A stretch of 64,000 nucleotides of DNA from Pedobacter sp. MC2016-14. Its GTDB lineage: Bacteria; Bacteroidota; Bacteroidia; Sphingobacteriales; Sphingobacteriaceae. The stretch lies in the NCBI RefSeq assembly GCF_020991475.1, contig NZ_JAJMPA010000001.1:2170001-2234000 (forward strand), read 5' to 3'. Position 1 is the stretch's first letter. Each line of letters begins with the position of its first letter. Positions 1-9,176 of this stretch are shown here, piece after piece. The notes beneath the pieces were generated by a model. That model was not told the origin of the DNA and did not search any database. It worked only from the letters and a program-made list of their open reading frames with translations. The position numbers were made by a program, and so were the translations under genes.

Positions 1-145
1 CCGTGAGTTGCTGAACCGCGGGATTTATTTGGGCCCTTCTGGTTATGAAGTTGGATTTGTTTCTGCTGCACATACCAAGATTGAGCTGGAGAAGGCAAAA
101 CGTGCCATATTTGATGCCCTGGACCTTGTTTTTAGGAATAAATAA
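1..145 (+). CDS. hemL: Glutamate-1-semialdehyde 2,1-aminomutase, C-terminal end (partial)
   Basis: Only the last 47 codons lie in the window (frame beginning at base 2, stop TAA at 143-145). The peptide contains GIYLGPSGYEVGFVSAAHT, which resembles the C-terminal region of HemL, where a small-residue/aromatic stretch precedes a conserved S-A-H motif and a final helix. HemL is the PLP enzyme that converts glutamate-1-semialdehyde to 5-aminolevulinate, the committed tetrapyrrole precursor. The identification rests on this short tail plus hemE and hemJ downstream on the same strand. Another class III aminotransferase is possible but less likely. Confidence 0.7.
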   Translation, partial: RELLNRGIYLGPSGYEVGFVSAAHTKIELEKAKRAIFDALDLVFRNK

Positions 146-179
146 ATTAATGCTACATTAGTGTTTAAATAACAGGATT

Positions 180-1046
180 TTGAAGAAATCGATCATTATA
201 TTTTACTTTCTGCTGGTGTACGCAATGGTGCAGCTGATTTCCTGGGGAACGCTTGTTGTTAAACTACAGCCGTCCAGAATGGCCATGGTGATGGGCGAAG
301 GCGCTGTATTCTTGTTTCTTTTGTGTATTGGCGCTTATTTTTTACATAAGTCTATAAAAAAGGAAGATCGTTTACATGAGCAGCAAACTAACTTTTTATT
401 GTCGGTAACCCATGAGTTAAAATCTCCGCTTGCGGCAATGAAATTGTCCCTTCAGACCATCGTAAAGAGGGATTTGGACAAAGCGAGGCAAACCTCCCTG
501 CTCAACAATTCTTTGAAAGACATCGAACGGTTGGATGACCTGGTGGAAAATATGTTGCTGGCTACTAAAATTGAGAACCGTTCGTATTCCTTTCCTAAGG
601 AAGAGTTTGATTTTTCTGAGCTTATTGCTAAAATTACAGACCGTTTACAAATTCATTCCTGTGGATGTGAACAGGTCATCAAAACATCGATAAAACCGGG
701 CATAAAGATCATTGGAGATCCTTTTGCTTTATCTTCTGTAGTGAATAATCTTATAGAAAATGCCATAAAATATTCGGGGCCCTGTGCTGAAGTAGGCGTG
801 GAGCTGGCAGACAATAATGGCCATGCTTATCTGAAGGTTTCTGACAGGGGGCCTGGCATTGCAGATGCTGAAAAAATGCTCATATTTGATAAGTTTTACA
901 GAGTGGGGGATGAGAGCGTGCGTAAAACTAAAGGCACAGGTTTAGGCCTGTTTATTGTTAAAGAAGTTTTACAAAACCACGACGCTGACATCAGCGTTAA
1001 AGATAACGTGCCTCAGGGTGCAATTTTTGAAGTTACATTTAGTTGA
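180..1046 (+). CDS. Two-component sensor histidine kinase
   Basis: A 288-residue membrane kinase with two predicted transmembrane helices (about 5-27 and 38-56) and a very short extracytoplasmic link between them. The H-box SVTHELKSPL puts the phospho-accepting His at about 78. The ATPase domain shows an N-box (NNLIEN, about 189-194), a G1 box (DRGPGI, about 222-227) and a G2 box (GTGLGL, about 252-257). It has no HAMP or PAS domain, so any sensing would be in or near the membrane. The start is TTG at 180, because the first ATG falls inside the first membrane helix. Its stop overlaps the upstream edge of the response regulator frame, so the two are surely co-expressed. The pair sits between hemL and hemE; the signal is unknown. 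Confidence 0.9.
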   Translation: MKKSIIIFYFLLVYAMVQLISWGTLVVKLQPSRMAMVMGEGAVFLFLLCIGAYFLHKSIKKEDRLHEQQTNFLLSVTHELKSPLAAMKLSLQTIVKRDLDKARQTSLLNNSLKDIERLDDLVENMLLATKIENRSYSFPKEEFDFSELIAKITDRLQIHSCGCEQVIKTSIKPGIKIIGDPFALSSVVNNLIENAIKYSGPCAEVGVELADNNGHAYLKVSDRGPGIADAEKMLIFDKFYRVGDESVRKTKGTGLGLFIVKEVLQNHDADISVKDNVPQGAIFEVTFS

Positions 1047-1051
1047 TCATT

Positions 1052-1756
1052 ATGCAAAAATTAAGAATATTACTGGTAGAAGATGAAGACCATTTATTGG
1101 ATGCTATAAAATTAAACCTGGAACTTGAAGGCTACAAAGTTCATGCAGTTAAGGACGGTAAAATGGCACTTAAGGTATTTAAGGAAGAGCGTTTTAACCT
1201 GATTGTATTGGACGTGATGCTTCCTGAAATGGATGGATTCCAGGTTTGTGAGACCATTCGTCTGGAAAACAGTGAAGTACCTATCATGTTTTTAACGGCT
1301 AAAAATACCAGTGAAGACCGCGTTCTTGGGCTTAAAAAAGGTGCTGATGACTACCTGGTAAAACCTTTCAACCTTGAAGAATTAATTTTGAGGGTGGGTA
1401 TTTTAGTAAAACGCAGCATGAAAGCTGACGACTTAAAAGAAATTAATTCTTACAAAATTGGTGATAAAACCATTTACTTCAATTCTTTTGAGTTGAAACA
1501 GGATGATGGTGTCATTGTTCCTTTGACTAAAAAAGAGACGATGTTACTGAAATTACTCATTGAGCGTAAAAATGAAGCCGTATCCAGGGAACAGATTTTA
1601 GAAACGGTTTGGAACTACGATGTGTATCCTTCTACGCGTACCATTGATAATTTTATCCTTACTTTCCGTAAGTATTTTGAACCGGATCAAAAAAATCCTG
1701 TTTATTTTCATTCCATCAGAGGAGTAGGCTATAAATTCACTGATATCCATAACTAA
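1052..1756 (+). CDS. OmpR/PhoB-family response regulator
   Basis: A 234-residue DNA-binding response regulator. The N-terminal receiver domain has the acidic pocket (VEDED, about 9-13), the phospho-acceptor Asp at about 54 in LIVLDVMLP, and the conserved Lys in YLVKPF. The C-terminal winged helix (about 130-230) ends with the typical RGVGYKF motif. The frame is open from a TTG at 1043 that overlaps the kinase stop, but ATG 1052 gives the normal receiver N-terminus (MQKLRILLVEDE) and is preferred. It is the partner of the upstream kinase. Target genes cannot be read from the sequence; neighbouring heme genes are an obvious but unproven possibility. Confidence 0.92.
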   Translation: MQKLRILLVEDEDHLLDAIKLNLELEGYKVHAVKDGKMALKVFKEERFNLIVLDVMLPEMDGFQVCETIRLENSEVPIMFLTAKNTSEDRVLGLKKGADDYLVKPFNLEELILRVGILVKRSMKADDLKEINSYKIGDKTIYFNSFELKQDDGVIVPLTKKETMLLKLLIERKNEAVSREQILETVWNYDVYPSTRTIDNFILTFRKYFEPDQKNPVYFHSIRGVGYKFTDIHN

Positions 1757-1758
1757 AC

Positions 1759-2274
1759 ATGTATAGTGCGAGGAGCAGGTATGCTTTAATGGCTTTATTG
1801 GCCATTATTAGTTTAGTATGCCTCTATAATCATCAGGAAGAACTCGCTGCAGTGGCAGGTTTGTTTCTGGGCTTTACGATATGGAGCCACTTTAAGCAGA
1901 GCTCAATATTGCTGGCTTCCAAGCATTTTAAAGCAGGGAATTATGAGGCTGCGGAACGGCTTTTGGCTGAGGTTCCTAATCCAGACCGTCTTTTGAAATC
2001 CAGAAGAGGATATTATGAATTTATGAAAGCCAATATAGCGCTTAAAGATGAGGCCTATGATGCTGCAGAGGTTCATTTTCAGATTGCCAGTCGGTTTCCT
2101 CTTGGTGGTACAAATGATACGGCGCTGGTACTGATTCACCTGGCGAACCTGGCTTTGCGTAAAAAGGATAAGGTAAGGGTGCTTGCTTATGTAGAGCGGG
2201 CTAAGGAACTGGCCATTACTGAGCGCACAAAAAATATAATTAATAAAATAGAGACAGAAGCGAATAGCTTATAA
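1759..2274 (+). CDS. Small TPR-like membrane protein
   Basis: A 171-residue protein with two hydrophobic helices at the N-terminus (about 8-23 and 29-43). A helical region follows whose repeated pattern (HFKAGNYEAAERLLAEV, then ALKDEAYDAAEVHFQIA) looks like tetratricopeptide helices. The start follows the response regulator stop by only 2 nt, and hemE begins 14 nt downstream, so it belongs to the same transcription unit. No specific family name is recognised. A scaffold or tetrapyrrole-pathway accessory role would be inference from position alone. Confidence 0.75.
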   Translation: MYSARSRYALMALLAIISLVCLYNHQEELAAVAGLFLGFTIWSHFKQSSILLASKHFKAGNYEAAERLLAEVPNPDRLLKSRRGYYEFMKANIALKDEAYDAAEVHFQIASRFPLGGTNDTALVLIHLANLALRKKDKVRVLAYVERAKELAITERTKNIINKIETEANSL

Positions 2275-2288
2275 AACATTAAAATTAG

Positions 2289-3311
2289 ATGAACACGTTA
2301 TTTTTAGATGCTGCATTTTCAAAACAAACTGAACGCCCACCGGTGTGGATGATGCGTCAGGCAGGTCGTTTTATGCCGCAATACTGGGAAATTAAAAACA
2401 AATATTCTTTCCTGGAAATGTGCAAAACCCCTGAAATTGCTGCTGATGTAACGATGTTGCCGGTTGACCTTTTGGGAATTGATGCGGCTATTCTATTTTG
2501 TGATATTTTGGTAACTGGTGAAGCGATGGGCGGTGAACTGAGTTTTACTCAGGGTGTTGGGCCTAAGTTTGCGAATCCGGTGCGCACTGCAAAGGATATC
2601 GAAAACCTGAATGTGGATGTGCTGGATAAGCTGGAATATGTTGCGGATGCAATTAAAGTAATTCAGCAGCGCTTAAATGGTAGTATTCCTTTGATTGGCT
2701 TTGCTGGCGCACCTTTTACAGTGATGAGTTACCTGGTAGAGGGGGGCTCTTCTAAAGATTTTAAATTGACAAAGTTACTGATGCACAACCATCCGGAACT
2801 GGCACACCAATTACTGGCTAAAATTGCGAAGGTAACGGCTGATTACCTGAACCTGCAAATTGCGGCTGGGGTAAATGCCATTCAGATTTTTGACAGTTGG
2901 GCATTGGCACTTTCCTGGAACGACTATCAGGAGTTTTCACACCGTTACATCCAGGAGATCATTGCCAATCTAAACCGTAAAGATATCCCTGTGATTTCTT
3001 TTTGTAAAGGCAGTTCTGTTTTTGCACCTATTATGGCTACCGCTCAACCAGATGTAATTTCAGTAGATTGGAATGCGGATCTGTTGAATATTAAACAGGC
3101 TCTACCCGCGGGTATTGCCGTACAGGGTAACCTTGACCCTCATATTCTATATGCTGATCAGCCTGTAATTAAAAAACATATCCACCAATTGTTTGAGCGC
3201 ATGCGTGGCGAAAAAGGATTTATATTCAATCTTGGGCATGGTATTATGCCTGATATTCCTTTTGATAACGTAAAATATGCGATTGAAGTAGTAAAGGAAT
3301 TTAGGTACTAG
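2289..3311 (+). CDS. hemE: Uroporphyrinogen decarboxylase
   Basis: HemE removes the four acetate carboxyls of uroporphyrinogen III to give coproporphyrinogen III in the cytoplasm. The 340-residue length is normal for the family. The signature PVWMMRQAGRFMP (about 18-30) supplies the conserved arginines of the active-site cleft, and GFAGAPFT, FDSWA and the late NLGHGIMP motif are all present. It lies in a tight run with a two-component system upstream and hemJ 5 nt downstream. ATG at 2289 gives the expected N-terminus. Confidence 0.97.
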   Translation: MNTLFLDAAFSKQTERPPVWMMRQAGRFMPQYWEIKNKYSFLEMCKTPEIAADVTMLPVDLLGIDAAILFCDILVTGEAMGGELSFTQGVGPKFANPVRTAKDIENLNVDVLDKLEYVADAIKVIQQRLNGSIPLIGFAGAPFTVMSYLVEGGSSKDFKLTKLLMHNHPELAHQLLAKIAKVTADYLNLQIAAGVNAIQIFDSWALALSWNDYQEFSHRYIQEIIANLNRKDIPVISFCKGSSVFAPIMATAQPDVISVDWNADLLNIKQALPAGIAVQGNLDPHILYADQPVIKKHIHQLFERMRGEKGFIFNLGHGIMPDIPFDNVKYAIEVVKEFRY

Positions 3312-3315
3312 GTTT

Positions 3316-3861
3316 ATGGAATATTACCGTTACATACTTGCCGTTCACATTGTATTTGTGATTAGCTGGATGGCGGGCTTATTCTATATCCTGAGTCTCT
3401 TTATTTACCATACTGAAGCGGGTGATAAACAGGAACCCGAAAGAAGCATCCTGCAACAACAGTTTATAAAAATGGAAGCTACTTTATGGAAAGTGATTGC
3501 TACGCCTGCAATGATCATTTCTGTACTGGCGGGTGCTACAATGCTTAGCTTAAATCCGGGATTGCTGCAGGCAGACTGGATGTGGGTAAAGCTGTTTTTC
3601 GTTTTTGGTTTACTGGTTTATCATTTTATCTGTCAGAAAATAGTTAGACAGTTGAAGAATAATCTATACGGGATGACTAGTTTCCAGTTGCGGCTTTGGC
3701 GGGAACTGGCCACCATTTTTATGATTGCTATTGTATTTACCGTTATCCTAAAAAATGCCATTAATTGGATTTATGGTCTTTTGGGCATCATGGGTATAGC
3801 CATGGTGATTATGGTAGCCGTAAAATGGTATAAGAGCTATAGAAAAAAACACAACTGTTAA
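3316..3861 (+). CDS. hemJ: HemJ-type protoporphyrinogen oxidase (CopD-like membrane protein)
   Basis: A 181-residue integral membrane protein with about four to five hydrophobic helices. The N-terminus YILAVHIVFVISWMAGLFY carries the histidine typical of the HemJ (UPF0093) family, which oxidises protoporphyrinogen IX to protoporphyrin IX in bacteria lacking HemG or HemY. Location directly after hemE supports the assignment. The C-terminal part, with an extra hydrophobic segment and a basic tail, is slightly longer than in many HemJ proteins. Confidence 0.82.
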   Translation: MEYYRYILAVHIVFVISWMAGLFYILSLFIYHTEAGDKQEPERSILQQQFIKMEATLWKVIATPAMIISVLAGATMLSLNPGLLQADWMWVKLFFVFGLLVYHFICQKIVRQLKNNLYGMTSFQLRLWRELATIFMIAIVFTVILKNAINWIYGLLGIMGIAMVIMVAVKWYKSYRKKHNC

Positions 3862-3881
3862 CAGTTGATAAACACATTTCA

Positions 3882-5012
3882 ATGAGGAAAATCTTACTTA
3901 TAATGCTGCTGATGCTTATTGTACAATTGTCATATGCACAGTTTAACCAATCTGCTTTTGAAAACCGCATTCGTCCTGACAGTACTTTAACTGACGAAGT
4001 TCATTTTAGCTTTTATAATTTTAATTATGTTAGAAATTATGAATATAGTAATGATTTTCATGATGGTTATACCTTATATGGTACGCAATTGCAACCTCAG
4101 CTAGTTTACTACGCTCATCCTAACCTTGCGATTACTGCAGGGGCCTTTATCAGAAAAGATTTTGGCAGTAACGGGGTTTATGATGCCAAGCCTTTATTTA
4201 GTGTTAAATATCACAAGCGGGATTTGACCTTAGTTTTTGGTGCTTTGGAAGGTGCAATTCAGCACAATTACATTGAACCGATCTATAATTTTGAGCGACT
4301 GATTACCAATCCTGTTGAATATGGTACACAGTTATTGGTTGAAAAGGAAAAGTTTAAACTGGATGCCTGGATAGCATGGCAAAAAATGATTTATGCGGGT
4401 GATGCTGCAAAAGAGGAGATTGTTGGTGGTTTATCTACGGAAAGTACAGTTGCAGAAAGTAATGGATGGAAACTGAGTATTCCTGCACAGTTTCTGGTGT
4501 ATCATCAGGGAGGGCAGATTGATGTTTTAAAGGAAATCCCCATCAGCACCTTGTTTAATGGTGCTACGGGCTTTAAAATCCATAAGCTCATTAACAGAAA
4601 TGTAAAGGAAATTTACACGGACAATTACGTTGCCGCCTACAAGGATTTTTCTCCAGAGAATCGGCGCGCTTATGAAGGTGGATTTGGTTTATGGTTGAAT
4701 GCCGGTATGGTGAGTAAGTTTGGGAGTATAGTAGCTTCTTACTGGAAGGGCAATAATTTTATCACAATTAAGGGGATGCCTTTATATCAGTCGGTTTCTG
4801 AAAATATATACAGTTATGGCAAAACTCAAAACTACCGTAATATCTTATCTTTACGGTATGCTTACCAGCAGGAATTAATTCCAAACTTTTACCTGGATGT
4901 ACGTGTTGAACCTCATGTAGATTTGGATCATATGGACAAGCAACTTCAGTTTAACCATTCGTTTTTCCTGACGTACAAGCAAGATTTTAAGTTATTTAAG
5001 GTTAAAAAATAA
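3882..5012 (+). CDS. Predicted secreted/outer-membrane protein, unknown function
   Basis: A 376-residue protein with a clear signal peptide (MRKILLIMLLMLIVQLSYAQ, cleavage near residue 19-20). The mature part is rich in aromatic residues and alternating polar/hydrophobic strands, for example LVYYAHPNLAITAGAFIRKDF and SVKYHKRDLTLVFGALEGAI. This suggests a beta-barrel or porin-like envelope protein. It starts 20 nt after hemJ and is followed 11 nt later by another barrel-like protein, so it may be the distal part of the hem transcript. No family name can be given from the sequence alone. Confidence 0.7.
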   Translation: MRKILLIMLLMLIVQLSYAQFNQSAFENRIRPDSTLTDEVHFSFYNFNYVRNYEYSNDFHDGYTLYGTQLQPQLVYYAHPNLAITAGAFIRKDFGSNGVYDAKPLFSVKYHKRDLTLVFGALEGAIQHNYIEPIYNFERLITNPVEYGTQLLVEKEKFKLDAWIAWQKMIYAGDAAKEEIVGGLSTESTVAESNGWKLSIPAQFLVYHQGGQIDVLKEIPISTLFNGATGFKIHKLINRNVKEIYTDNYVAAYKDFSPENRRAYEGGFGLWLNAGMVSKFGSIVASYWKGNNFITIKGMPLYQSVSENIYSYGKTQNYRNILSLRYAYQQELIPNFYLDVRVEPHVDLDHMDKQLQFNHSFFLTYKQDFKLFKVKK

Positions 5013-5023
5013 GTCAATTATAA

Positions 5024-5842
5024 ATGAAGGCGATTCTATTAACGGCAGTTTTAATGACTGGGGCTTTTTTCCAGCATGCAGTTGCGCAACAAGATACTAC
5101 TGGAGTAATTGTTACGGATACCACTATAGTTAAAAAGAAAAAATTCTCTGCATCCTGGGATTTCGGAAACAGGAGAGACAGTACTAAGCGGGATATCACT
5201 TCAAAGAAGCCCTATAAACCAGGGTTTGTTGGTGGAATTACCTTAACGCGGATAGATCTTGGATTTTCGAGGCTCCTGGATAATGGTAGTTTTAAACTCT
5301 CGGCCCAAAATGATTTTCTGGATTATAAGGATGCCAAAACAAGTACTTTTTCTTTTGATGTTATAGACCTTGGTTATCGGTTTAATCCACATTTTAAATT
5401 GCTTCTTGCTGGTGGTTTCGACTGGACTCTAATTCGTTTAAAAAAGAACATTACCATTCAGGAAGATCAGCCGGCTCTGAATTATATCAATGAACCGATC
5501 GCCTTTAGTAAAAACCGATTTTCGAGCAGTTACTTTCATATTCCATTGAGTTTCCAATTCCGTACCAAAGAAAATGACAGGGGAAAGAGGGTATATTTTG
5601 TTGTTGGACCGGAAGCTAGCTTTTTATTAAATGGCAAAGTGAAACAGAAAAGTGAGGAGCGCGGTAAGGAGAAGTTCAGAGATGATTATAACTTTCAATC
5701 AGTAAGGTATGGTGGTACGGTGCGTTTGGGTTATGGTAGTTTTGGGATCTTTACTAAATACTATTTTAATGACATGTTTGAAACAGCCGCACAAGCAGGG
5801 TTGAAAAATATGTCATTCGGCTTAACCTGGGGGATGAATTAA
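5024..5842 (+). CDS. Predicted outer-membrane beta-barrel protein
   Basis: A 272-residue protein with an N-terminal signal sequence (about 1-21, ending HAVAQ), a Lys-rich segment, then repeating amphipathic strands such as VGGITLTRIDLGFSRLL and YGGTVRLGYGSFGIFTKYYF. It ends NMSFGLTWGMN, a hydrophobic/aromatic last strand typical of small outer-membrane barrels of the OmpA/PorT-like type in Bacteroidota. It is probably co-transcribed with the preceding envelope protein. The cargo or function is unknown. Confidence 0.7.
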   Translation: MKAILLTAVLMTGAFFQHAVAQQDTTGVIVTDTTIVKKKKFSASWDFGNRRDSTKRDITSKKPYKPGFVGGITLTRIDLGFSRLLDNGSFKLSAQNDFLDYKDAKTSTFSFDVIDLGYRFNPHFKLLLAGGFDWTLIRLKKNITIQEDQPALNYINEPIAFSKNRFSSSYFHIPLSFQFRTKENDRGKRVYFVVGPEASFLLNGKVKQKSEERGKEKFRDDYNFQSVRYGGTVRLGYGSFGIFTKYYFNDMFETAAQAGLKNMSFGLTWGMN

Positions 5843-5891
5843 TTTATGGCAGTAGTTTTGCTAATGGTTTCGTACACATAAATTAAACCAA

Positions 5892-6308
5892 ATGAAGAAA
5901 ATACTTTTACTATTGTTGTGCACGATTACGCTGGGGCTTGTATCGTGTCAAAAAGATGAAATTATACAGGATACTCCGAATAGAACGATCATCATATACA
6001 TTGAGCCTAATCAATGGGTATCTTCAAATAATGGTGCAAATTATACTGCAGAGTTATCTATCCCTGAAATAGATAGGACGAACGTAGATATTGAGGGTAT
6101 ACTGGTGTACTTAGATCATCCGGTTAATGTAAATAGCTACATTCAATTACCATATGTTTATAGTGGAAACAGTTATAGTTACGAGCAATTTAACGGGGGG
6201 ATTGCTGTAGATCTTCAACGTTCTGAATATACTACGCAAAATCCAACGAGACCCTCAGTTCGTATTCGTGCTAAAATTGTGTTGATTCCATCGGTTGATG
6301 TAACCTAA
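5892..6308 (+). CDS. Small lipoprotein of unknown function
   Basis: A 138-residue protein with a lipoprotein signal (MKKILLLLLCTITLGLVSCQ; lipobox LVSC, acylated Cys at 19). The mature part is a short beta-rich domain with several Tyr/Asn-rich strands and no recognised motif. The gap of 49 nt to the previous gene lacks a terminator, so co-transcription is possible. The transcript probably ends at the hairpin at 6337-6376. Confidence 0.65.
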   Translation: MKKILLLLLCTITLGLVSCQKDEIIQDTPNRTIIIYIEPNQWVSSNNGANYTAELSIPEIDRTNVDIEGILVYLDHPVNVNSYIQLPYVYSGNSYSYEQFNGGIAVDLQRSEYTTQNPTRPSVRIRAKIVLIPSVDVT

Positions 6309-6323
6309 GACCTGCTTAATAAG

Positions 6324-7316
6324 TTAAAAATTTAAGAAACGACCAATGTTCGCCTGAACGTGGTCGTTTTTTTTATGTTCACCTCTATTCAGCTGGATGG
6401 CTCTGATGGTTACTCCATTTCTTTCTAGTACCAGTTCTTCATAGAACCCTTTGTAGTACACTTCTTTTACTTCAAAACGTCTGCTGTTCCATGAACTGCT
6501 GAGTTCTACCCACTCAGGATAAAAAACGGCTTGTGAGGCAGATATTTCGAGTCCGAGTTTTCTCGCTTCTTCTGCATTTAAAACTACAGCATTACCCAAC
6601 AATTGGGCGGTATAGATATGTTCTGGATGGTTATAGACATGCGCTGGCTTACCCTGCTGTATCAACTTACCTTCTTTAATCAGGAGCAGATTGTCGGCAA
6701 GAAAAAGCCCGTCAGCAGGATCATGAGAAACCATCAATACTGTTACCCCCGTTTCGGTAGCTATCCTTTTTATGTCTGCACGCAACTGATTCTTAAGTAA
6801 GGCATCTACCTGGCTAAAAGGTTCGTCAAGCAGCAATACTGCGGTGTCTGTAACCATCGCTTTTGCTATGGCAACCCTTTGTTGTTCGCCACCACTTAAG
6901 GCAATTATTTTTTTATCGCTCAGGTGTCTAATCCTGAGGTGCTCCATAATGTTAATGGTTTTTTCTTGCTTGGCTTTAAGGTCTGTATTGGATAACATTG
7001 AAGCAATATTATCGTATACTTTTGCGTATATATTCAGTGAAAAATCCTGGGTTACCATTTTCATCTCCCTATGCCCCGGAATGAGCTGTTCATCTGGGCC
7101 CAGGATCCGGCTTCCTTTAAACAGAACCTCACCAGCATCAGGTTTTATCAGACCATAGATGCATTTTAGCAGGGTAGATTTCCCACTTCCACTTTCGCCG
7201 ATAATTGCAATAACTTCGCCTTTTTTTACATTAAAAGTGATGTCTTTTACTCCTGAGGCCTGCTCTGTTTGATATTGCCTGCTTAGGCCTTTTACGCTGA
7301 TGATCTGTTCGTCCAC
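6324..7316 (-). CDS. ABC transporter ATP-binding protein (FbpC/PotA-like)
   Basis: A 330-residue ATPase with Walker A GESGSGKST (about 37-45), signature LSGGEQQRVAIAKA, Walker B VLLLDEP and H-loop SHD. About 100 extra C-terminal residues resemble the TOBE-like regulatory extension of importer ATPases for iron, polyamine, sulfate or molybdate. No permease or binding protein is adjacent, so this ATPase is an orphan here and its substrate is unknown. Its last codons are read through the hairpin that terminates the convergent lipoprotein gene. Confidence 0.85.
   Translation of the reverse strand: MDEQIISVKGLSRQYQTEQASGVKDITFNVKKGEVIAIIGESGSGKSTLLKCIYGLIKPDAGEVLFKGSRILGPDEQLIPGHREMKMVTQDFSLNIYAKVYDNIASMLSNTDLKAKQEKTINIMEHLRIRHLSDKKIIALSGGEQQRVAIAKAMVTDTAVLLLDEPFSQVDALLKNQLRADIKRIATETGVTVLMVSHDPADGLFLADNLLLIKEGKLIQQGKPAHVYNHPEHIYTAQLLGNAVVLNAEEARKLGLEISASQAVFYPEWVELSSSWNSRRFEVKEVYYKGFYEELVLERNGVTIRAIQLNRGEHKKNDHVQANIGRFLNF
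6337..6376 (+). terminator. Rho-independent terminator for the small lipoprotein gene
   Basis: AAACGACCA (6337-6345) pairs with TGGTCGTTT (6361-6369). An inner GTTC/GAAC stem closes a GCCT loop, and a T run (6366-6373) follows on the + strand. It lies inside the 3' coding end of the convergent ABC ATPase gene. Confidence 0.8.
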
Positions 7317-7349
7317 AGGGTAAAGATAGTAAAAACAGTGAAGTTGATT

Positions 7350-9176
7350 CTAATCAGTTTTGATCAGCAGATAACCACCATATTCAGTCCAGATCTTTTC
7401 TGTTTTAAGCTTGGGGTTCCAATTTGTATTAATTGAAGTGGCAATAAATTTAAACTGGTACCTATTCAGCTGACCTGAAACTGTAAAATAATTTATCGGA
7501 AGGATCTCTTCAGCACCTGTTCTAGCTGCAGGTTCATCAGAAGAACCATTTACCTGTTTAGAATCTTTAGATTTTGCATGAGTTACCGCATCTATAACCA
7601 TTTTGTTGATGTCTAATATCATTTCCTGGTCTTTACCAAGGCTGATTTTTAAATTGTTATTAGTCATCTTTTGAGTGGTCAGCTTTATCCCATTTAGTTT
7701 TGATTCTGTAATGTTTTCAAAACGTTCAATGTTCACCATCTTATTGTAGCCATTGATGTCCAGCAAATTTTTTCCCTCAGGAATCAGATTAAATGTAATG
7801 TAATTATTGAAGGATTCTTTTTCTACTTTTAGCAAAGCATGTGCAGTATCAAGTTTTGTAGCTGAAATGAAATACCTGTTGCCTCTCACTGATTTGAGTT
7901 CAATTTCATCTTCAATGTGTTCAAGATCTGCACTAGTAAATGACTGTAAGGACTGCAATCCGTGCTGGTCTACCAGATATTCCATTACACTATTGATTTG
8001 TTCATCATCTCTGTCTTTTTTTTCTTTCATCAAATCTTTAAGCCTGGCTACCTGAGCATACTTAGAGACAGAAAATGCACTCTGGGGTCCGTATGTTGCC
8101 AATAAAGCAAGGAGACAAAGACTTACAGGGATCACTTTAATATTCTGTTTTTTGCTTAGAAGGAAGTAAAAGGTAATAGAAGCCAGCCATAAGGCTAAAA
8201 CTATCAGAAGGTAACGGGATTCTGTGATCCCATAGCTGCTCACCCGCTCCCATACAGCCAGTACTAGTAGGACAAGCAAAGGAAGCATCATAATGTAAAA
8301 GAATTTTGAAAATAACTTGATCCAGCCATTGCCCTCTTTATCTTTAATAGGGTAAATAAGCAATAGTGATAAAATCCCAAAGACAGCATAACCAAGAATT
8401 AAGGTAGATACCATACCCCTTGGCAATTCCCAGTTGATGGCAATTTTAATTTCATAAACGAGTAATATAGCAAGGTAAATAATTGCCAATGGGATCAGCA
8501 CATACTGCGTAAATATTTTAAGCGCTTTTGGGTAAGTTTCTTCTGCATGTGTGTTGTGTAAGTTTAGAGGCAAGCCGGCGAGAAAAAAGATGGTCATAAA
8601 ACTACCTGTAATTATTGCAAATAACCTGTGGTAAGTATTAAAGCCTATATTGGCATCAAACAAAGCATTAACGGCACCTATGGCCACAGCCAAGCCTGAG
8701 AACAATACCCCTGCGTACAATGCCGAAGTTAGAAATCTTAAAAACAGGGTTTTATTATACTCCCAAAAACCGTTGAGGTTATCCTTATTGATGTAAGGTG
8801 CAAACGCAACCAGTAAATGAAAAGCAAGAGCCAATAATGCAATGCGAAAAGCATCAGCTTTGTAAACCGCAGGATGCAATATAAAGTAAAGCGCTGTGCA
8901 AATGCAAAGGCATAATAATCGTAAGCCCCATTTCCTGGCAGAGGTATAATTGGCTGCTTCTGCATACAAATCAGCCGCTAGTAAAAGTGCTAAGGAGAGA
9001 TTGCAAACCAAAAGCAGTTTAAGGAGATTGTCTTCCTGAGTTTTATAATGCCCTGTAGGATCTGCAAGATAACACCATATTATGGTAGCAGTTATCGCTG
9101 CTAGAACTTGCAAAGGAAACCTAATGGCAACTGTTTTAAGGCTGATCCATAAAGAATATAATGATGGTAGTTTCAT
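7350..9176 (-). CDS. DUF4153 family membrane protein
   Basis: A 608-residue protein with about 11-12 predicted transmembrane helices in residues 15-370, followed by a soluble C-terminal domain (about 380-608) of mixed alpha/beta character. The helix pattern, with AVGAVNALFDANIGFNTYHRLFA-type loops and the large soluble tail, fits the DUF4153 family of Bacteroidota. Function is unknown; the family is often assumed to be transport- or envelope-related. It is transcribed divergently from the ECF sigma gene and is separated from the ABC ATPase by 33 nt, so the two could be co-transcribed. Confidence 0.75.
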   Translation of the reverse strand: MKLPSLYSLWISLKTVAIRFPLQVLAAITATIIWCYLADPTGHYKTQEDNLLKLLLVCNLSLALLLAADLYAEAANYTSARKWGLRLLCLCICTALYFILHPAVYKADAFRIALLALAFHLLVAFAPYINKDNLNGFWEYNKTLFLRFLTSALYAGVLFSGLAVAIGAVNALFDANIGFNTYHRLFAIITGSFMTIFFLAGLPLNLHNTHAEETYPKALKIFTQYVLIPLAIIYLAILLVYEIKIAINWELPRGMVSTLILGYAVFGILSLLLIYPIKDKEGNGWIKLFSKFFYIMMLPLLVLLVLAVWERVSSYGITESRYLLIVLALWLASITFYFLLSKKQNIKVIPVSLCLLALLATYGPQSAFSVSKYAQVARLKDLMKEKKDRDDEQINSVMEYLVDQHGLQSLQSFTSADLEHIEDEIELKSVRGNRYFISATKLDTAHALLKVEKESFNNYITFNLIPEGKNLLDINGYNKMVNIERFENITESKLNGIKLTTQKMTNNNLKISLGKDQEMILDINKMVIDAVTHAKSKDSKQVNGSSDEPAARTGAEEILPINYFTVSGQLNRYQFKFIATSINTNWNPKLKTEKIWTEYGGYLLIKTD

